DNA from: Marine group II euryarchaeote REDSEA-S11_B3N4
GTDB lineage: Archaea; Thermoplasmatota; Poseidoniia; Poseidoniales; Thalassarchaeaceae
Length of the DNA: 57,642 bases
Reading direction: 5' to 3'
NCBI GenBank assembly: GCA_001628485.1
Contig: LURR01000013.1
Location: forward strand, 1-57,642
Shown: positions 28,075-38,038 of the stretch, in pieces
Layout of the letters: the number at the start of each line of letters is the position of its first letter
How positions within the stretch are numbered: position 1 is the first letter of the stretch
Made by a program: the position numbers and the translations under genes
The notes under the pieces: model-generated
Databases searched by the model: none
What the model was told of the DNA's origin: nothing
The model's input: the letters and a program-made list of their open reading frames with translations, nothing else

Positions 28075-29825
28075 GATATTGGATCAGGGATTATCCTGTA
28101 TATTGCCTCTAAGTCAATCTCTCCTGCTTGAATTGGAGATTTAATTCCGAAAAAGCCGCTAACTTTCGGGTCAATCTCTCCGAACTCCCCAATCTTCTCG
28201 TCTCGAATAAAAACATGGCTCCCCCTTCCACTTATCCAAGGTCCATCCTCGGCATCTGTCGCCTTGAATTCAACATCATCATGAATCGCCCCCATATCTC
28301 GAAGAAGGGCTTGTATAATGCCCTTTGAAGAAGTGAATCCACTGCCTACTTCTGCACAAGCCCATGCCGCTCGTAGGAAGTTCTTCGAATCTCGGATGAC
28401 CTCTCCTAATTCGTAAACCCTCTGTGGTAGCTCATGGTGGCGATTTGCTGCGAGCAGTCTTAGTAGCGAGGGCAGGATGTATTGTCTTAGAAGAGTATGA
28501 TCTAATGTTATTGGATTTGCAATCTCTGTAACATATCCTTCATTCGGCCATCTAACTTTTTCGAACTGGTCTCTTTTGTTTGAAAGAGTCAGGCTCTGCA
28601 CCTCTTGCATACCGCACGCCCTCATGCTCTCGCCAACTCTCCTCTTCAAGTTCGAGCTCTTCAATGGGAGTGCATCAAGATGTGTCGTAGAAAGCTTCAG
28701 GGGAAGGTTCTGGAAACCGAAACCTATCGCGATATCTTCCACAATATCAACTGGGTGCATGATATCGCTCCTCCATCGAGGCATTTTGATTAGATGCTCA
28801 ACCTCTCCAACTACGCAGTCCGACCACCTTCCCCTCTGGTTGGGGCCATCTGTAACGGTACGACTTTCTTCTAATCTACCGCCCATTTTTTTTATTGAAG
28901 ATGACAAATCTTCTGAGGTCAATTTTATTCCTAGAATTTTCTCAATTAGACTGTCGGGGACTCGATGAGTTATGGCTTCTGCTTTTGGAGACAAATACTG
29001 CTCCCCGTCTGTATCATTTAGTTGGATACTCTCAATCTCTCCTCCTCTCTCAGACATAGATAGACAGACGAGGAGTAGAGATGCTTCACACGCTCTTCTG
29101 TCCCAACCCGTTACATCGATGAAAAAATCAGTCGTTTCTTCGGTTACTGTTGTGTGACTTCCATTGATTATTGGTGGAAATGATAACACCTTATCGTCAG
29201 AGTCCAGAATTATCGGGAATTCCTCCAGATCCTGCATAAGGTGGGCATATTCTATTCCCTTGGGGTGGTCTGCAAGTATTTTCTCAATACTCATCTCCTC
29301 CGTACTAGATAGCGGGGCGAAGGAAAATTCTGACGACACGGTTGTTACTCGAAATGGAGGCCTGAGTGTATTCAGGTCATGGACTCCAATCGAAGCGAAT
29401 CTTCTCTTCCTCCCAAGGGTCATATGCAACTTTTCTTGATGGTCCATCAAACTCTGGATGAAATCTCCTTTTTCATCAGAATTAGCACCAGTATCTACAG
29501 CTCTAACAACTGCTCCCATAACAACAGGCCTCACACTTGCCAGTTCAGGATCAACTGTGAGGGAAATTTCGCCAGTTGTTACAGCCATGTCCGGCCCCTC
29601 CTCACTTAGACAAAGGAATGACCTGGAGGCCCTACTCATTGTCTCATGACTTAGTAGGTCTGGACGATCGGGAAACACCTCTACTTCTACAGACTGTTCG
29701 TCATTCCGATCAACGGGGCAGCCAATGTCGGGAAGCCAATCTGACCATTCTTCCCATCTGTGTTCAATTCCATTGATTTTCTGTATGAATTCGAGAATCG
29801 AGTGTTTGAAGTCCAAGGTAGGCAT
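28071..29825 (-). CDS. pheT: Phenylalanyl-tRNA synthetase beta subunit
   Basis: 584 aa, archaeal/eukaryotic-type length, without the N-terminal EMAP domain of bacterial PheT. The opening MPTLDFKHSILEFI, the VEVFPDRPDLLSHETMSRA motif of the B1 domain, the B3/4 editing region (RRFASIGVHDLNTLRPP), the B5 motif MPRWRSDIMHPVDIVEDIAIGF and the catalytic-like B6/7 part (SLTLSNKRDQF, GYVTEIANP) support the call. It forms the heterotetramer with PheS, which is not in the window. It lies 4 bases after the GXGXG fusion gene and is likely cotranscribed with it. Confidence 0.95.
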   Translation of the reverse strand: MPTLDFKHSILEFIQKINGIEHRWEEWSDWLPDIGCPVDRNDEQSVEVEVFPDRPDLLSHETMSRASRSFLCLSEEGPDMAVTTGEISLTVDPELASVRPVVMGAVVRAVDTGANSDEKGDFIQSLMDHQEKLHMTLGRKRRFASIGVHDLNTLRPPFRVTTVSSEFSFAPLSSTEEMSIEKILADHPKGIEYAHLMQDLEEFPIILDSDDKVLSFPPIINGSHTTVTEETTDFFIDVTGWDRRACEASLLLVCLSMSERGGEIESIQLNDTDGEQYLSPKAEAITHRVPDSLIEKILGIKLTSEDLSSSIKKMGGRLEESRTVTDGPNQRGRWSDCVVGEVEHLIKMPRWRSDIMHPVDIVEDIAIGFGFQNLPLKLSTTHLDALPLKSSNLKRRVGESMRACGMQEVQSLTLSNKRDQFEKVRWPNEGYVTEIANPITLDHTLLRQYILPSLLRLLAANRHHELPQRVYELGEVIRDSKNFLRAAWACAEVGSGFTSSKGIIQALLRDMGAIHDDVEFKATDAEDGPWISGRGSHVFIRDEKIGEFGEIDPKVSGFFGIKSPIQAGEIDLEAIYRIIPDPIS

Positions 29826-29829
29826 TAAT

Positions 29830-31371
29830 TCACCCTAGTTCTAACCACATTTTCAAAGGACGTTCAAATCCAACGAGCCTCAGTCCTGATATTGCAGCAG
29901 TATCATAGTCGTTGGCTCTGAGATTCCTCCTTCCAATCCTATCTATTCGATCAACTCCTATGTCCCGCATCCAACCTCGTATTTCCTTTCCAAGAACCTC
30001 AATCTTTGCATGCACGCTCCCGCCCATGTGAGGAGAAACTATCGCAGTACATCCAGATGCTACAGCGATTAGCATATCCTTGGCCTCCGGCTCAAAGTCG
30101 ATCTCCAGCATCACGAACTTACCTGTTTCACTAATTCCCATTGCCTTCGATGCAAGGCCAATCTTCGGGAGGGAAGATGCAAGTCTGGTACCACTGGGAG
30201 TTGAACAGATAACTACTGCACCGTCTAGTTCCAAGTCCATCACCAATCTGAACACCCTCTCAATTCTGTCAATCCTGCCCCTAAGCAGAATTATCGCGTT
30301 ATTATCCATCCTACTCCTCATAGAAATTACCATAGCCTCAATTTCAGAGTCATTAAGCCCTGGAAAATCAGTTATGTCCAAAATTAGCCCAGAGCAATTT
30401 CTCACGAAGTCTATTGACTCTGCGAACTCTTTCTTACCCACTAGAAGTAGGTCATTAGTCCTGGTTTCCGAGCGTACAATTGCTGGCGTTGCCACCTCTT
30501 CCCATTCTTCTGAACCCAATGTAGTCTGACAGCTAAGTAGCCAGGGAATTTCAAGTAGCGCGCCCTCTGAATCTGAGTCATTCGGTACAAGAAGAGTATA
30601 GTGATCCAGGATGGCATTGTCCTCAAGTGAGTCTTCATTGGGGTGTAAAGAAATCTTCTCAAATCCTTCTAGGATTGAGCACTCCGGGCGCCTATCCTCA
30701 CCTTGAATTATCCCTCCCGGTTCTAGAACCAACGCATCCTCATTTAGCTCAAGTCCCATAGGCTCTAGGATTTTTGAGAACTCTTTGATTTCTGATTTCT
30801 TTATCGATCTCATCTCTACACCATCGGGTGGCGGAGGGCAGCTTCCCGAGACAATAATCCTCCCCCCAGTCATTCCGTTTCCCGGATTCGAACCTACAGA
30901 ACCCATAACAATTACAGCTCCTCCAGACATTCTGGAACCCAGATAGTCTCCTGCATGACCTCTGACCAACAAGACTCCTCCGTCCATGGCTGAACCTGTT
31001 TCATTACCGGAAGAGCCTTGGATGGTTATCTCTCCCCCTAGCATCCCAAATCCAGCTTTATCTCCTACATCCTTCTCAACCACGGTCTTTCCTTTGACAT
31101 GGAATGCCGCCACCATTGAACCAGTACTTCCCCTAAGAGTTAGGGTCCCTCCTCTATTTGCAGCTCCTACTAATGGCCCTAGATTGCCTAGGCATAGCAC
31201 CTTGGCCCCTTCCGGCAAGTGCGTCAATACACCAAACTCTCCATTCTTTGGTCTTTCGTCTCCAGCTCTTCCCCATCCAATTTTCACTGGCCTACCTTGC
31301 TCGAGAGCCTGCTCAACGTATCTATCCAGATCTCTATTGAGTTTCATACTCTTGATTGCCAATTCCTTCAC
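29830..31371 (-). CDS. GXGXG-domain protein fused to a diverged glutamate-synthase-like FMN barrel
   Basis: 513 aa. Residues about 45-190 carry the GXXGXXXG repeats of the glutamate synthase alpha C-terminal / FwdC fold (GNLGPLVGAANRGG, GDKAGFGMLGGEI, GDYLGSRMSGGAV, GNGMTGGRI). Residues about 300-510 resemble a worn-down FMN-binding glutamate synthase barrel (LILDITDFPGLNDSEIEAM, VASGCTAIVSPHMGG, RIGRRNLRANDYDTA), with no GEGG or Fe-S Cys pattern. In bacterial GltB the order is amidotransferase, central, FMN, GXGXG; here GXGXG comes first. Possible roles are a scaffold or a regulatory relative of glutamate synthase; activity is doubtful. It sits just upstream of pheT. Confidence 0.72.
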   Translation of the reverse strand: MKELAIKSMKLNRDLDRYVEQALEQGRPVKIGWGRAGDERPKNGEFGVLTHLPEGAKVLCLGNLGPLVGAANRGGTLTLRGSTGSMVAAFHVKGKTVVEKDVGDKAGFGMLGGEITIQGSSGNETGSAMDGGVLLVRGHAGDYLGSRMSGGAVIVMGSVGSNPGNGMTGGRIIVSGSCPPPPDGVEMRSIKKSEIKEFSKILEPMGLELNEDALVLEPGGIIQGEDRRPECSILEGFEKISLHPNEDSLEDNAILDHYTLLVPNDSDSEGALLEIPWLLSCQTTLGSEEWEEVATPAIVRSETRTNDLLLVGKKEFAESIDFVRNCSGLILDITDFPGLNDSEIEAMVISMRSRMDNNAIILLRGRIDRIERVFRLVMDLELDGAVVICSTPSGTRLASSLPKIGLASKAMGISETGKFVMLEIDFEPEAKDMLIAVASGCTAIVSPHMGGSVHAKIEVLGKEIRGWMRDIGVDRIDRIGRRNLRANDYDTAAISGLRLVGFERPLKMWLELG

Positions 31372-31502
31372 TTTGGTCCTCCCCTTTGTGATACTCTGTA
31401 ATCAGAAGGAGGCGACCTATTATTGACTCTTCCCGAATTCGCTATGTTCATAGGCATCCTTCAGACTAGATCTTTCAAAGGCAACAACATGGGGATTCGA
31501 TA

Positions 31503-32543
31503 ATGGGAACTATAAAAGTGGCAATTAATGGGTTCGGAACGATAGGTAAGCGAGTAGCAGATGCGGTAGATGCACAAGATGACATGGAAGTTGTTGGAGT
31601 TACCAAGACTGGTCCAAGCTTCGGTTGTGAACTGGCAATAAAGAAAGGCTTCCCACTTTATTGCACGTTCGACGATAAAGAAAGAATATCCCTCTTTGAG
31701 AAAAAGGGGTACAGTTGCTCTGGCGGGCTTTCCGATTTGCTTTCGATCGCGGATGTGGTTGTGGATTGCGCTCCCGGTAAATTAGGTGCTGAGAACCTAG
31801 AGAAATATCGCTCTGCAGGAGTAAAACATATTTTCCAAGGGGGAGAAAAACACAATCTGACCGGTCTCTCTTACACTTCTTCAGCTAATCATAAGGAGAA
31901 TCTGAATGCTGAAGGAACAAGAGTAGTTTCTTGCAATACTACTGGCTTATCCAGAACACTTGTGCCCCTATTCGAGCACTGTGGCTCGTTGAAAGTTGAG
32001 TGTACAATGGTGAGGCGTGCGGCCGATCCAGGAGACTCTGGCAAAGGTCCGATTAATGCTATAAAACCCGTTCTCAAGGTCCCTAGCCATCATGGGCCAG
32101 ATGTCATGACGGTGAAACCCGAGATTGAGATAAACAGCCTTGCGGTCGCAGTCCCCACCACAATAATGCATGTTCACTGTATTATTGCAGATTTGCCAAA
32201 GGGCCACGGTCTATCTACAGAGTCAATAATCGAAATGTGGTCGAACACCCCCAGGGTGATCATCATGAATGGTGCCGATGATCGAATCCCCACTACCGCA
32301 GAGGTGATGGAGATGGCCAGAGATATAGGTAGGAAGTGGGGGGACTTACACGAGATTTTCGTTTGGGAGGATGGGGTGAAACTTGTCGGAGACCGACTGT
32401 ATTATTTTCAAGCGATACATCAGGAGAGTGACGTAATTCCGGAGAATGTAGATTGCATCAGGGCACTAATGGGTGTTGAAGAAGACTGGACGAAATCCGT
32501 CGAAAAGACCGATTCAGCCATCAGTACTTACTATTCTACATGA
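31503..32543 (+). CDS. gap: Glyceraldehyde-3-phosphate dehydrogenase, archaeal type II
   Basis: 346 aa. The start MGTIKVAINGFGTIGKRVAD is the archaeal class II GAPDH Rossmann motif. The catalytic Cys is at about residue 144 in RVVSCNTTGLSRT, and the diagnostic HRRAADPxD-like segment appears as MVRRAADPGDSGKGPINAIKP. It interconverts glyceraldehyde 3-phosphate and 1,3-bisphosphoglycerate with NAD(P), typically acting in gluconeogenesis in archaea. It stands alone, divergent from the GXGXG gene with a 131-base spacer in which I see no clear TATA box. Confidence 0.96.
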   Translation: MGTIKVAINGFGTIGKRVADAVDAQDDMEVVGVTKTGPSFGCELAIKKGFPLYCTFDDKERISLFEKKGYSCSGGLSDLLSIADVVVDCAPGKLGAENLEKYRSAGVKHIFQGGEKHNLTGLSYTSSANHKENLNAEGTRVVSCNTTGLSRTLVPLFEHCGSLKVECTMVRRAADPGDSGKGPINAIKPVLKVPSHHGPDVMTVKPEIEINSLAVAVPTTIMHVHCIIADLPKGHGLSTESIIEMWSNTPRVIIMNGADDRIPTTAEVMEMARDIGRKWGDLHEIFVWEDGVKLVGDRLYYFQAIHQESDVIPENVDCIRALMGVEEDWTKSVEKTDSAISTYYST

Positions 32544-32604
32544 AATGTATGGCCAGCTCGGAAATAGTCAATAGTCAAAAGAGGCCCTAGCCTCCGAAAA
32601 GCGA

Positions 32605-35600
32605 ATGACTTATTCAAAAGCAATTTACTTTGCAGTTTTATTGATTTTGCTCTCACCCATTTCTTCTACGATTTCAATGGAAACTATTGACGAGGAAAGG
32701 GCACAATCTATGTCCTCTCCTACAATAGAAAATAATTGGGTAGTTCTTCATAATCCATCGATTGGCAATTATCCAATTAGTGAAACTTCTGGACTAATAC
32801 ACTCGCCGTTCGGAAAATTCGATCCTCTGACAGAATCGCCACCAGCAGGACCATGGGAAAAGCTTGGCCTATCCGAATACAATGATGGAAGGCTATTCAT
32901 CGTACAGTCACACAGCTCCGATTTACAGGAACTGGAGGACTCGTTAAATTTACTGGGAATACAGATCATTGATCATTTTCCTGATGATTCCGTCCTCATT
33001 AGCATTGAACCATGGAGAACAGGCGACCAAATTGACACCATCCAGGAATGGAATCATGTTAGGTGGGCCGGACAGTTTCCCGCGACCTGGAAGATTTCTA
33101 ATTCACTGTACCCGTTAATGGATCTCGACGGCACCCTAGTTGACCTCGATATCACACCTTCTCCATCTAACTCTCCCGACGACCTATCGAACCTCGAAAG
33201 GGAACTTTTTGAGAAAACGGGAGAATTACACATGCAGTCTCACTGTGACAAATATCTATGTAAGGTAAAATCCGCTAAAACATCTCTAATCTCTTCTCTT
33301 GCTACCGATTTCCGCGTTCTAAGGGTGGAGATGGGTCCGGTTCTGACAATACACAATTCAAATGCTAGCATAATCTCAGGAGTAGACTATGCAAGATCAC
33401 TATCTGAATTAGATTTACGTGGAGAGGGAGAAGTCATAGGCATTTCAGACACGGGTCTTGACGTAGACCACGGTGACTTCGGCAATCGTCTCCGAAATCC
33501 GATCTACAACCTATTTGGCCCAGACAGCTCTGGTGCTGACTCAAATACTGGCCACGGCACCCATGTTACCGCCACTCTTCTGGGGGACGGGTCGGGAGAC
33601 TCAAATTCTACGGGCATTGTCCCCGAGTCTACATTTCATTTCTACCAATTAGAAGTGGATAGTTCTGGAATACTTGCACGGTGGGGTTCTCTGTACGATA
33701 TGTTCGAACACTCCTTCCTGAACGATGCAAATATCCACACAAACAGTTGGGGTAGCGAGAACCTGGTCGGCGAGTACACTTCCGATTCCAGATCAATTGA
33801 TTTATTCGCTAACGACTATCCAGAAATGTTAGTTATCTTCTCATCGGGAGATATGTCAAACTCGGGTGTCGCATCTCCTAGCACGGCAAAGAATTCCCTC
33901 ACTGTTGGTGCTTCCACAACAGGTGCATTCGGTTCTGAACCCGCAGGCCAGGTCTCTGACGAATCATCATCAGGACCTACTTCCGATGGCCGAATAAAGC
34001 CCGAATTGGTTGCACCAGGTGTTATGATCTGCTCTGCTAGAGCACAAGAGGCCGGCCTAACTACCGGAGGTAGTTGCTCAGAGTCGATGCATACAGATGG
34101 AACAACCCCACTCTACATGACCCTCAGCGGGTCTTCTATGGCTACTCCGGTGGTGGCAGGTGCTTCAGCAATGGTTCGACAGTTCCTGAGAGAGCAAGTC
34201 GGACTAACCTCCCCAAACTCTGATTTGATTAGAGCAATACTCGTAAACGGTGCCGAAGATATTGGAGAATTAGATGTCCCAAACTCGCAAGAAGGTTGGG
34301 GGCAACTAAACATCTCAAACAGTATTTTCCCCCAAAGCAACGGGATAAACCAAACGCTATTTTTGGATCAGGATAGAAATCTCCTACCCGGTCATAGTTT
34401 CATCTATACCTTCGAAGTTTCCGGGAATAACGCACTTGATGCCACTCTGTCTTGGAACGACAGGGAAGGGTCCGCATCAGCAGACCAGAATACAAGTCGG
34501 CTAGTAAACGATCTAGACTTAGTCGTAACCTCGCCTTCGGGAGAGCAGTTCAACGGTAACGACTTCGCAGGCGGTTTTAGTCAGTCAACTGGCAATATCG
34601 ACATTTTGAACAATCTAGAGAGGGTCAGAATCGCATCTACTGAATCAGGAATTTGGACAGTCAAGATAGGGCATTCAGGAGGATTCTCCCAAGACTTCTC
34701 ACTGGTTGTTTCTTCCAATGCAGTAGAATTGCAAGAGGCCGACTTAACAGTAGTTCCCAATTCCATCTTCAGTTCGGAAACCAGTCCTCTAAAGGGGGAC
34801 ACAATTTCCATGCAACTTTCCTGGATAAATCAGGCTGCAGCTCCAACTGGACAGTATTCAATATCTCTTGAAGATGTGACCGATGGAAACGAAATAGGGA
34901 CATACTCAATGCCCTCATTACCAGGGGGGCAGATAGAGACCTTCTCTGTTTACCACTCCTTCCAGTCGACCGGGACTCACTTGGTCAGACTAACCCTAGA
35001 TTACCTTTCTCAAGTTGATGAATTGAACGACGAGACCATCGGGACGAATAACAACATCTTCGATCTAGAATTCAACGTTACAGAGATTGGTGTAAGAATC
35101 ATACCCCTAATGGCCGATGGGTCTTATCCTACTGATTTCGTCGAGTCTCAGTCTGCTAGGAATAGGGACATCAACCCCAGCGCTGAGAGCTGGGCAAACT
35201 TCCAGTTGGAGTTAGTTAACGAAGGAACTTCGGAAACCACCGTGGAACTTTCGATTTCTGCGGTCCAGGAAATAGGAGATTCAGGAATCATGTCGTCTCC
35301 TCAGGATGAGTGGTCCGAGACCCTTAGCGAGACAGGACCATGGGTTCTGTCTCCATCGGGAGAGTCTGGAGACAGAGTCCTAATTTCTCTTAATTTAACA
35401 GACGAAGATGCTGACGTAGAGAGTAGATTCGCACTTCCCGGCCATTTCGTGACTGACCTGATTCTATACGACAAGATGGCACCAACAATTTCGCACTCTG
35501 TTCGACTTTCTGTCGATATAGACCGGGTCGAGGGACTCTTCACTGTTCCTGCTGGGACAGAAGATCTAGGGGCTGAACCAAACGAATTCGCGCTTTTCAC

Positions 35601-37365
35601 ACTCTCAGTTAGGAACATAGGAAATGGCCCCACTGAATACGGAATTTCCTGTGAAACAGAAGATAGATGGATTGTTCACGTAGGAAGCAGCCAGGTTCCC
35701 GAAGTAACAATTGGTCCGCTCAGCAGGCTCCAATTCGTTCCTGTCCCGATTCGCGTAAAGGTCCCGCCAGCCTCTTCTGGTATCCTCGCAGGAGCTACAA
35801 ATCTAGTAACCTGCATCACAACTTCGGTTAATGATCCAAATCTGCAAACTACGGAGACAGCCACAGTCGAAGTTCTAGAGAGCAGGGCATTCTCAACCCA
35901 GATTTCAGATATGGAAGGAAACGAATTAGGGCCCGTAGCCATAACTGAATCTCGTGCAGTACAAAATGGAGACACAATTTCTACAATACTGACAATTTCC
36001 AACAGGGGAAATATTCCACTAAATTTCGAAGTAAGGGCACTATCATCTAGCAATACTTGGCCAATGCAGGTTTATCTGTATGACGAAGACCCTCCATTGG
36101 GAGAGGTCACAACAATACAAACAGATATCGACCCGGGTTCAGAATCTAGAATAATTATCAGGACTATTGTCCCCCTGGCTTCAGTAAAAGGTGACAGAAA
36201 CACCGTGACTGTCAAGACTACTTTAGACGACAATATCGTCACTAACGCGACGGTCCTAGAAGTGAAAGAAATCACAACTCTGGACATACAGGCTGAAGAA
36301 GGATTCTCAATATCTTTGGGTAGGGATGGGAATGCCAATATTTTCTTGCATAATTCCGGAAACGTACCACTGTTGATTGAACTCACACTAGGCACTCTTC
36401 CTGAGGGTTGGTCCGGAGGATTCCTGACAGGAAGCACTTTCTCCATGGACATGAATCGGGACTCTGTAGTCAATATCGCACTACAGTTACCTAGCGGAAC
36501 CCCTCCAGGAAATCTATCGAATAAGGTTCCAGTAATAATACAGTCCACATCGCCCAGCCTCTCCACTGAAACAGTCACATTAGATTTGGATGTAACAGTC
36601 CTACCCTCAGTTTGGCTTGAAATTCAATCTGAGACTCCCAACATTCAGGGAATTGCCGAGGGAGAGGAAACAACTCTGGTATTGGAAGTGCAAAACAAGG
36701 GTAACACCGAATCCCCGATATTAATCAATCATGAAGAACTCGATGGTTGGACCGTAAAATACCAATGGCCAGCAGAGGATTTAGAACCAGGGGAAAATTA
36801 CGAAATTACAGTCTCAATAACACCTAGAAAATCGGCAGAGGACGGACTCACTCAATTGCGATTCTATGCCAACTCAACATCTCAGGACAGCATGGCAACT
36901 CTGACTAACTCGTCTTTTGTTTTTGATGTCAGCAAATCCAAATCCTCCAATCAAGGGGGCATATCGGGTTTGTTCGAAACTTTAGGCCTACCAGCTTGGA
37001 CTCTAGCAGTACTGTTCGTGGTTGCATTGGGTGCGCTAATCTCACTTGGGATTAGGGCCAGACAGGAATTCTCCCCAGTTGACTCGGATGAAGAACTGAT
37101 TCCTCGAGGATCAGCCCTCCAGGCAGGAACAAAGGAAGAAAGAAGAGCGGCTGCTCTCGATACCTACACAACAGGGGATGTAGTTACCGGGGGGGTCTCG
37201 GAGTCAGAGATCAATGAAACGCTTCAGGCAACTGTCCCCACTCTCCCCACTCACCAAGTTCCCGAAGGAGCAATGCCGCTACCAATCACCGGACTTCCAG
37301 ATGGGTGGTCAATGGAGCAATGGGTAGCATATGGGCATCTTTGGTGGGAACAGAACGGTCCCTGA
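32605..37365 (+). CDS. Large anchored subtilisin-like protease with CARDB-type repeats
   Basis: 1586 aa. Signal peptide (TYSKAIYFAVLLILLSPIS). A pro-region of about 240 residues precedes the S8 catalytic domain: Asp282 in GISDTGLD, His317 in NTGHGTHVTA, Ser511 in SGSSMATPVVAG. A P-domain-like jelly roll (ATLSWNDREG, VNDLDLVVTSPSG) follows near residues 590-700, then about six CARDB/NEW3-like beta modules (LSWINQAAAPTGQ, LSVRNIGNGPTEYG, ISNRGNIPLNFEV, LHNSGNVPLLIE, VQNKGNTESPI). A membrane helix is near residues 1465-1487, then a cytoplasmic tail ending GLPDGWSMEQWVAYGHLWW. It probably degrades extracellular protein for nutrition or processes surface proteins; it is a cell-bound exoenzyme. Confidence 0.92.
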   Translation: MTYSKAIYFAVLLILLSPISSTISMETIDEERAQSMSSPTIENNWVVLHNPSIGNYPISETSGLIHSPFGKFDPLTESPPAGPWEKLGLSEYNDGRLFIVQSHSSDLQELEDSLNLLGIQIIDHFPDDSVLISIEPWRTGDQIDTIQEWNHVRWAGQFPATWKISNSLYPLMDLDGTLVDLDITPSPSNSPDDLSNLERELFEKTGELHMQSHCDKYLCKVKSAKTSLISSLATDFRVLRVEMGPVLTIHNSNASIISGVDYARSLSELDLRGEGEVIGISDTGLDVDHGDFGNRLRNPIYNLFGPDSSGADSNTGHGTHVTATLLGDGSGDSNSTGIVPESTFHFYQLEVDSSGILARWGSLYDMFEHSFLNDANIHTNSWGSENLVGEYTSDSRSIDLFANDYPEMLVIFSSGDMSNSGVASPSTAKNSLTVGASTTGAFGSEPAGQVSDESSSGPTSDGRIKPELVAPGVMICSARAQEAGLTTGGSCSESMHTDGTTPLYMTLSGSSMATPVVAGASAMVRQFLREQVGLTSPNSDLIRAILVNGAEDIGELDVPNSQEGWGQLNISNSIFPQSNGINQTLFLDQDRNLLPGHSFIYTFEVSGNNALDATLSWNDREGSASADQNTSRLVNDLDLVVTSPSGEQFNGNDFAGGFSQSTGNIDILNNLERVRIASTESGIWTVKIGHSGGFSQDFSLVVSSNAVELQEADLTVVPNSIFSSETSPLKGDTISMQLSWINQAAAPTGQYSISLEDVTDGNEIGTYSMPSLPGGQIETFSVYHSFQSTGTHLVRLTLDYLSQVDELNDETIGTNNNIFDLEFNVTEIGVRIIPLMADGSYPTDFVESQSARNRDINPSAESWANFQLELVNEGTSETTVELSISAVQEIGDSGIMSSPQDEWSETLSETGPWVLSPSGESGDRVLISLNLTDEDADVESRFALPGHFVTDLILYDKMAPTISHSVRLSVDIDRVEGLFTVPAGTEDLGAEPNEFALFTLSVRNIGNGPTEYGISCETEDRWIVHVGSSQVPEVTIGPLSRLQFVPVPIRVKVPPASSGILAGATNLVTCITTSVNDPNLQTTETATVEVLESRAFSTQISDMEGNELGPVAITESRAVQNGDTISTILTISNRGNIPLNFEVRALSSSNTWPMQVYLYDEDPPLGEVTTIQTDIDPGSESRIIIRTIVPLASVKGDRNTVTVKTTLDDNIVTNATVLEVKEITTLDIQAEEGFSISLGRDGNANIFLHNSGNVPLLIELTLGTLPEGWSGGFLTGSTFSMDMNRDSVVNIALQLPSGTPPGNLSNKVPVIIQSTSPSLSTETVTLDLDVTVLPSVWLEIQSETPNIQGIAEGEETTLVLEVQNKGNTESPILINHEELDGWTVKYQWPAEDLEPGENYEITVSITPRKSAEDGLTQLRFYANSTSQDSMATLTNSSFVFDVSKSKSSNQGGISGLFETLGLPAWTLAVLFVVALGALISLGIRARQEFSPVDSDEELIPRGSALQAGTKEERRAAALDTYTTGDVVTGGVSESEINETLQATVPTLPTHQVPEGAMPLPITGLPDGWSMEQWVAYGHLWWEQNGP

Positions 37366-37404
37366 GCCGGTTCATTTTTCTGTAACTTCTCGCGCCGTAA
37401 ATTC

Positions 37405-38028
37405 ATGAAAGGATCAATAGTATTGTTTGGACCTCCCGGAGCGGGCAAGGGGACTCAGGCAGATAAGATCGTAGAATTGACGGGCAAGCCTCAGGTTTCA
37501 ACCGGGGATATGCTTAGATTGGCCCTATCCAAGGAGACGGAACTAGGTATAGAGGCCAAGAAATATATGGAGGCAGGACAACTAGTGCCAGATAATGTGA
37601 TTATTGGACTGATTAAAGACAGAATGTATGAATCTGACGCCAAGAATGGGGTCTTATTCGATGGGTTTCCGAGGACAATTCCTCAAGCAGAGGCCCTTGA
37701 ATCGATTACTGAGGTATCGACCGTCATCTCCATAGAGGTTCCAGATGAAGACATAGTAAACAGGATTGTAGGCAGGAGGATGGATCCTGAAAATGGTGAA
37801 ATCTACCATATAACTTTCAAACCCCCTCCTACTGAAATCGCACACCGTCTTGTCCAGAGGAAGGACGACAACGAGGAAACAGTGAGGATGCGGCTATCAT
37901 CCTACCACGAACAAACAAAGCCACTTGGTGATTGGTACATGGAAAAAGGAATACTACACACCGTAGAAGGGACTGGGTCAATTGAAGAAGTGGCACGATC
38001 CATTTCCAAGATATTGACTTATCTTTGA
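37405..38028 (+). CDS. adk: Adenylate kinase (bacterial/eukaryotic type)
   Basis: 207 aa. P-loop GPPGAGKGTQ at residues 9-18, the STGDML AMP-binding motif, GQLVPDN, and the FDGFPRT motif are all intact. The LID (RRMDPENGEIYHITFKPPP) lacks the four zinc Cys, as in Gram-negative and mitochondrial enzymes. It balances ATP + AMP with 2 ADP. This is the monomeric bacterial type and not the trimeric type of methanogens and Sulfolobus. It leads a group with rnp4 and the YhbY-like gene (10-base gap, then 4-base overlap). Confidence 0.96.
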   Translation: MKGSIVLFGPPGAGKGTQADKIVELTGKPQVSTGDMLRLALSKETELGIEAKKYMEAGQLVPDNVIIGLIKDRMYESDAKNGVLFDGFPRTIPQAEALESITEVSTVISIEVPDEDIVNRIVGRRMDPENGEIYHITFKPPPTEIAHRLVQRKDDNEETVRMRLSSYHEQTKPLGDWYMEKGILHTVEGTGSIEEVARSISKILTYL

Positions 38029-38038
38029 GGTCGAAAAA

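Noticed and set aside
30080-30529. 149-aa plus-strand frame
   Set aside because: Antisense to the GXGXG fusion gene; Ser/Ile-rich composition typical of shadow frames.
36072-36578. 168-aa minus-strand frame
   Set aside because: Shadow of the large subtilase's CARDB-like repeats.
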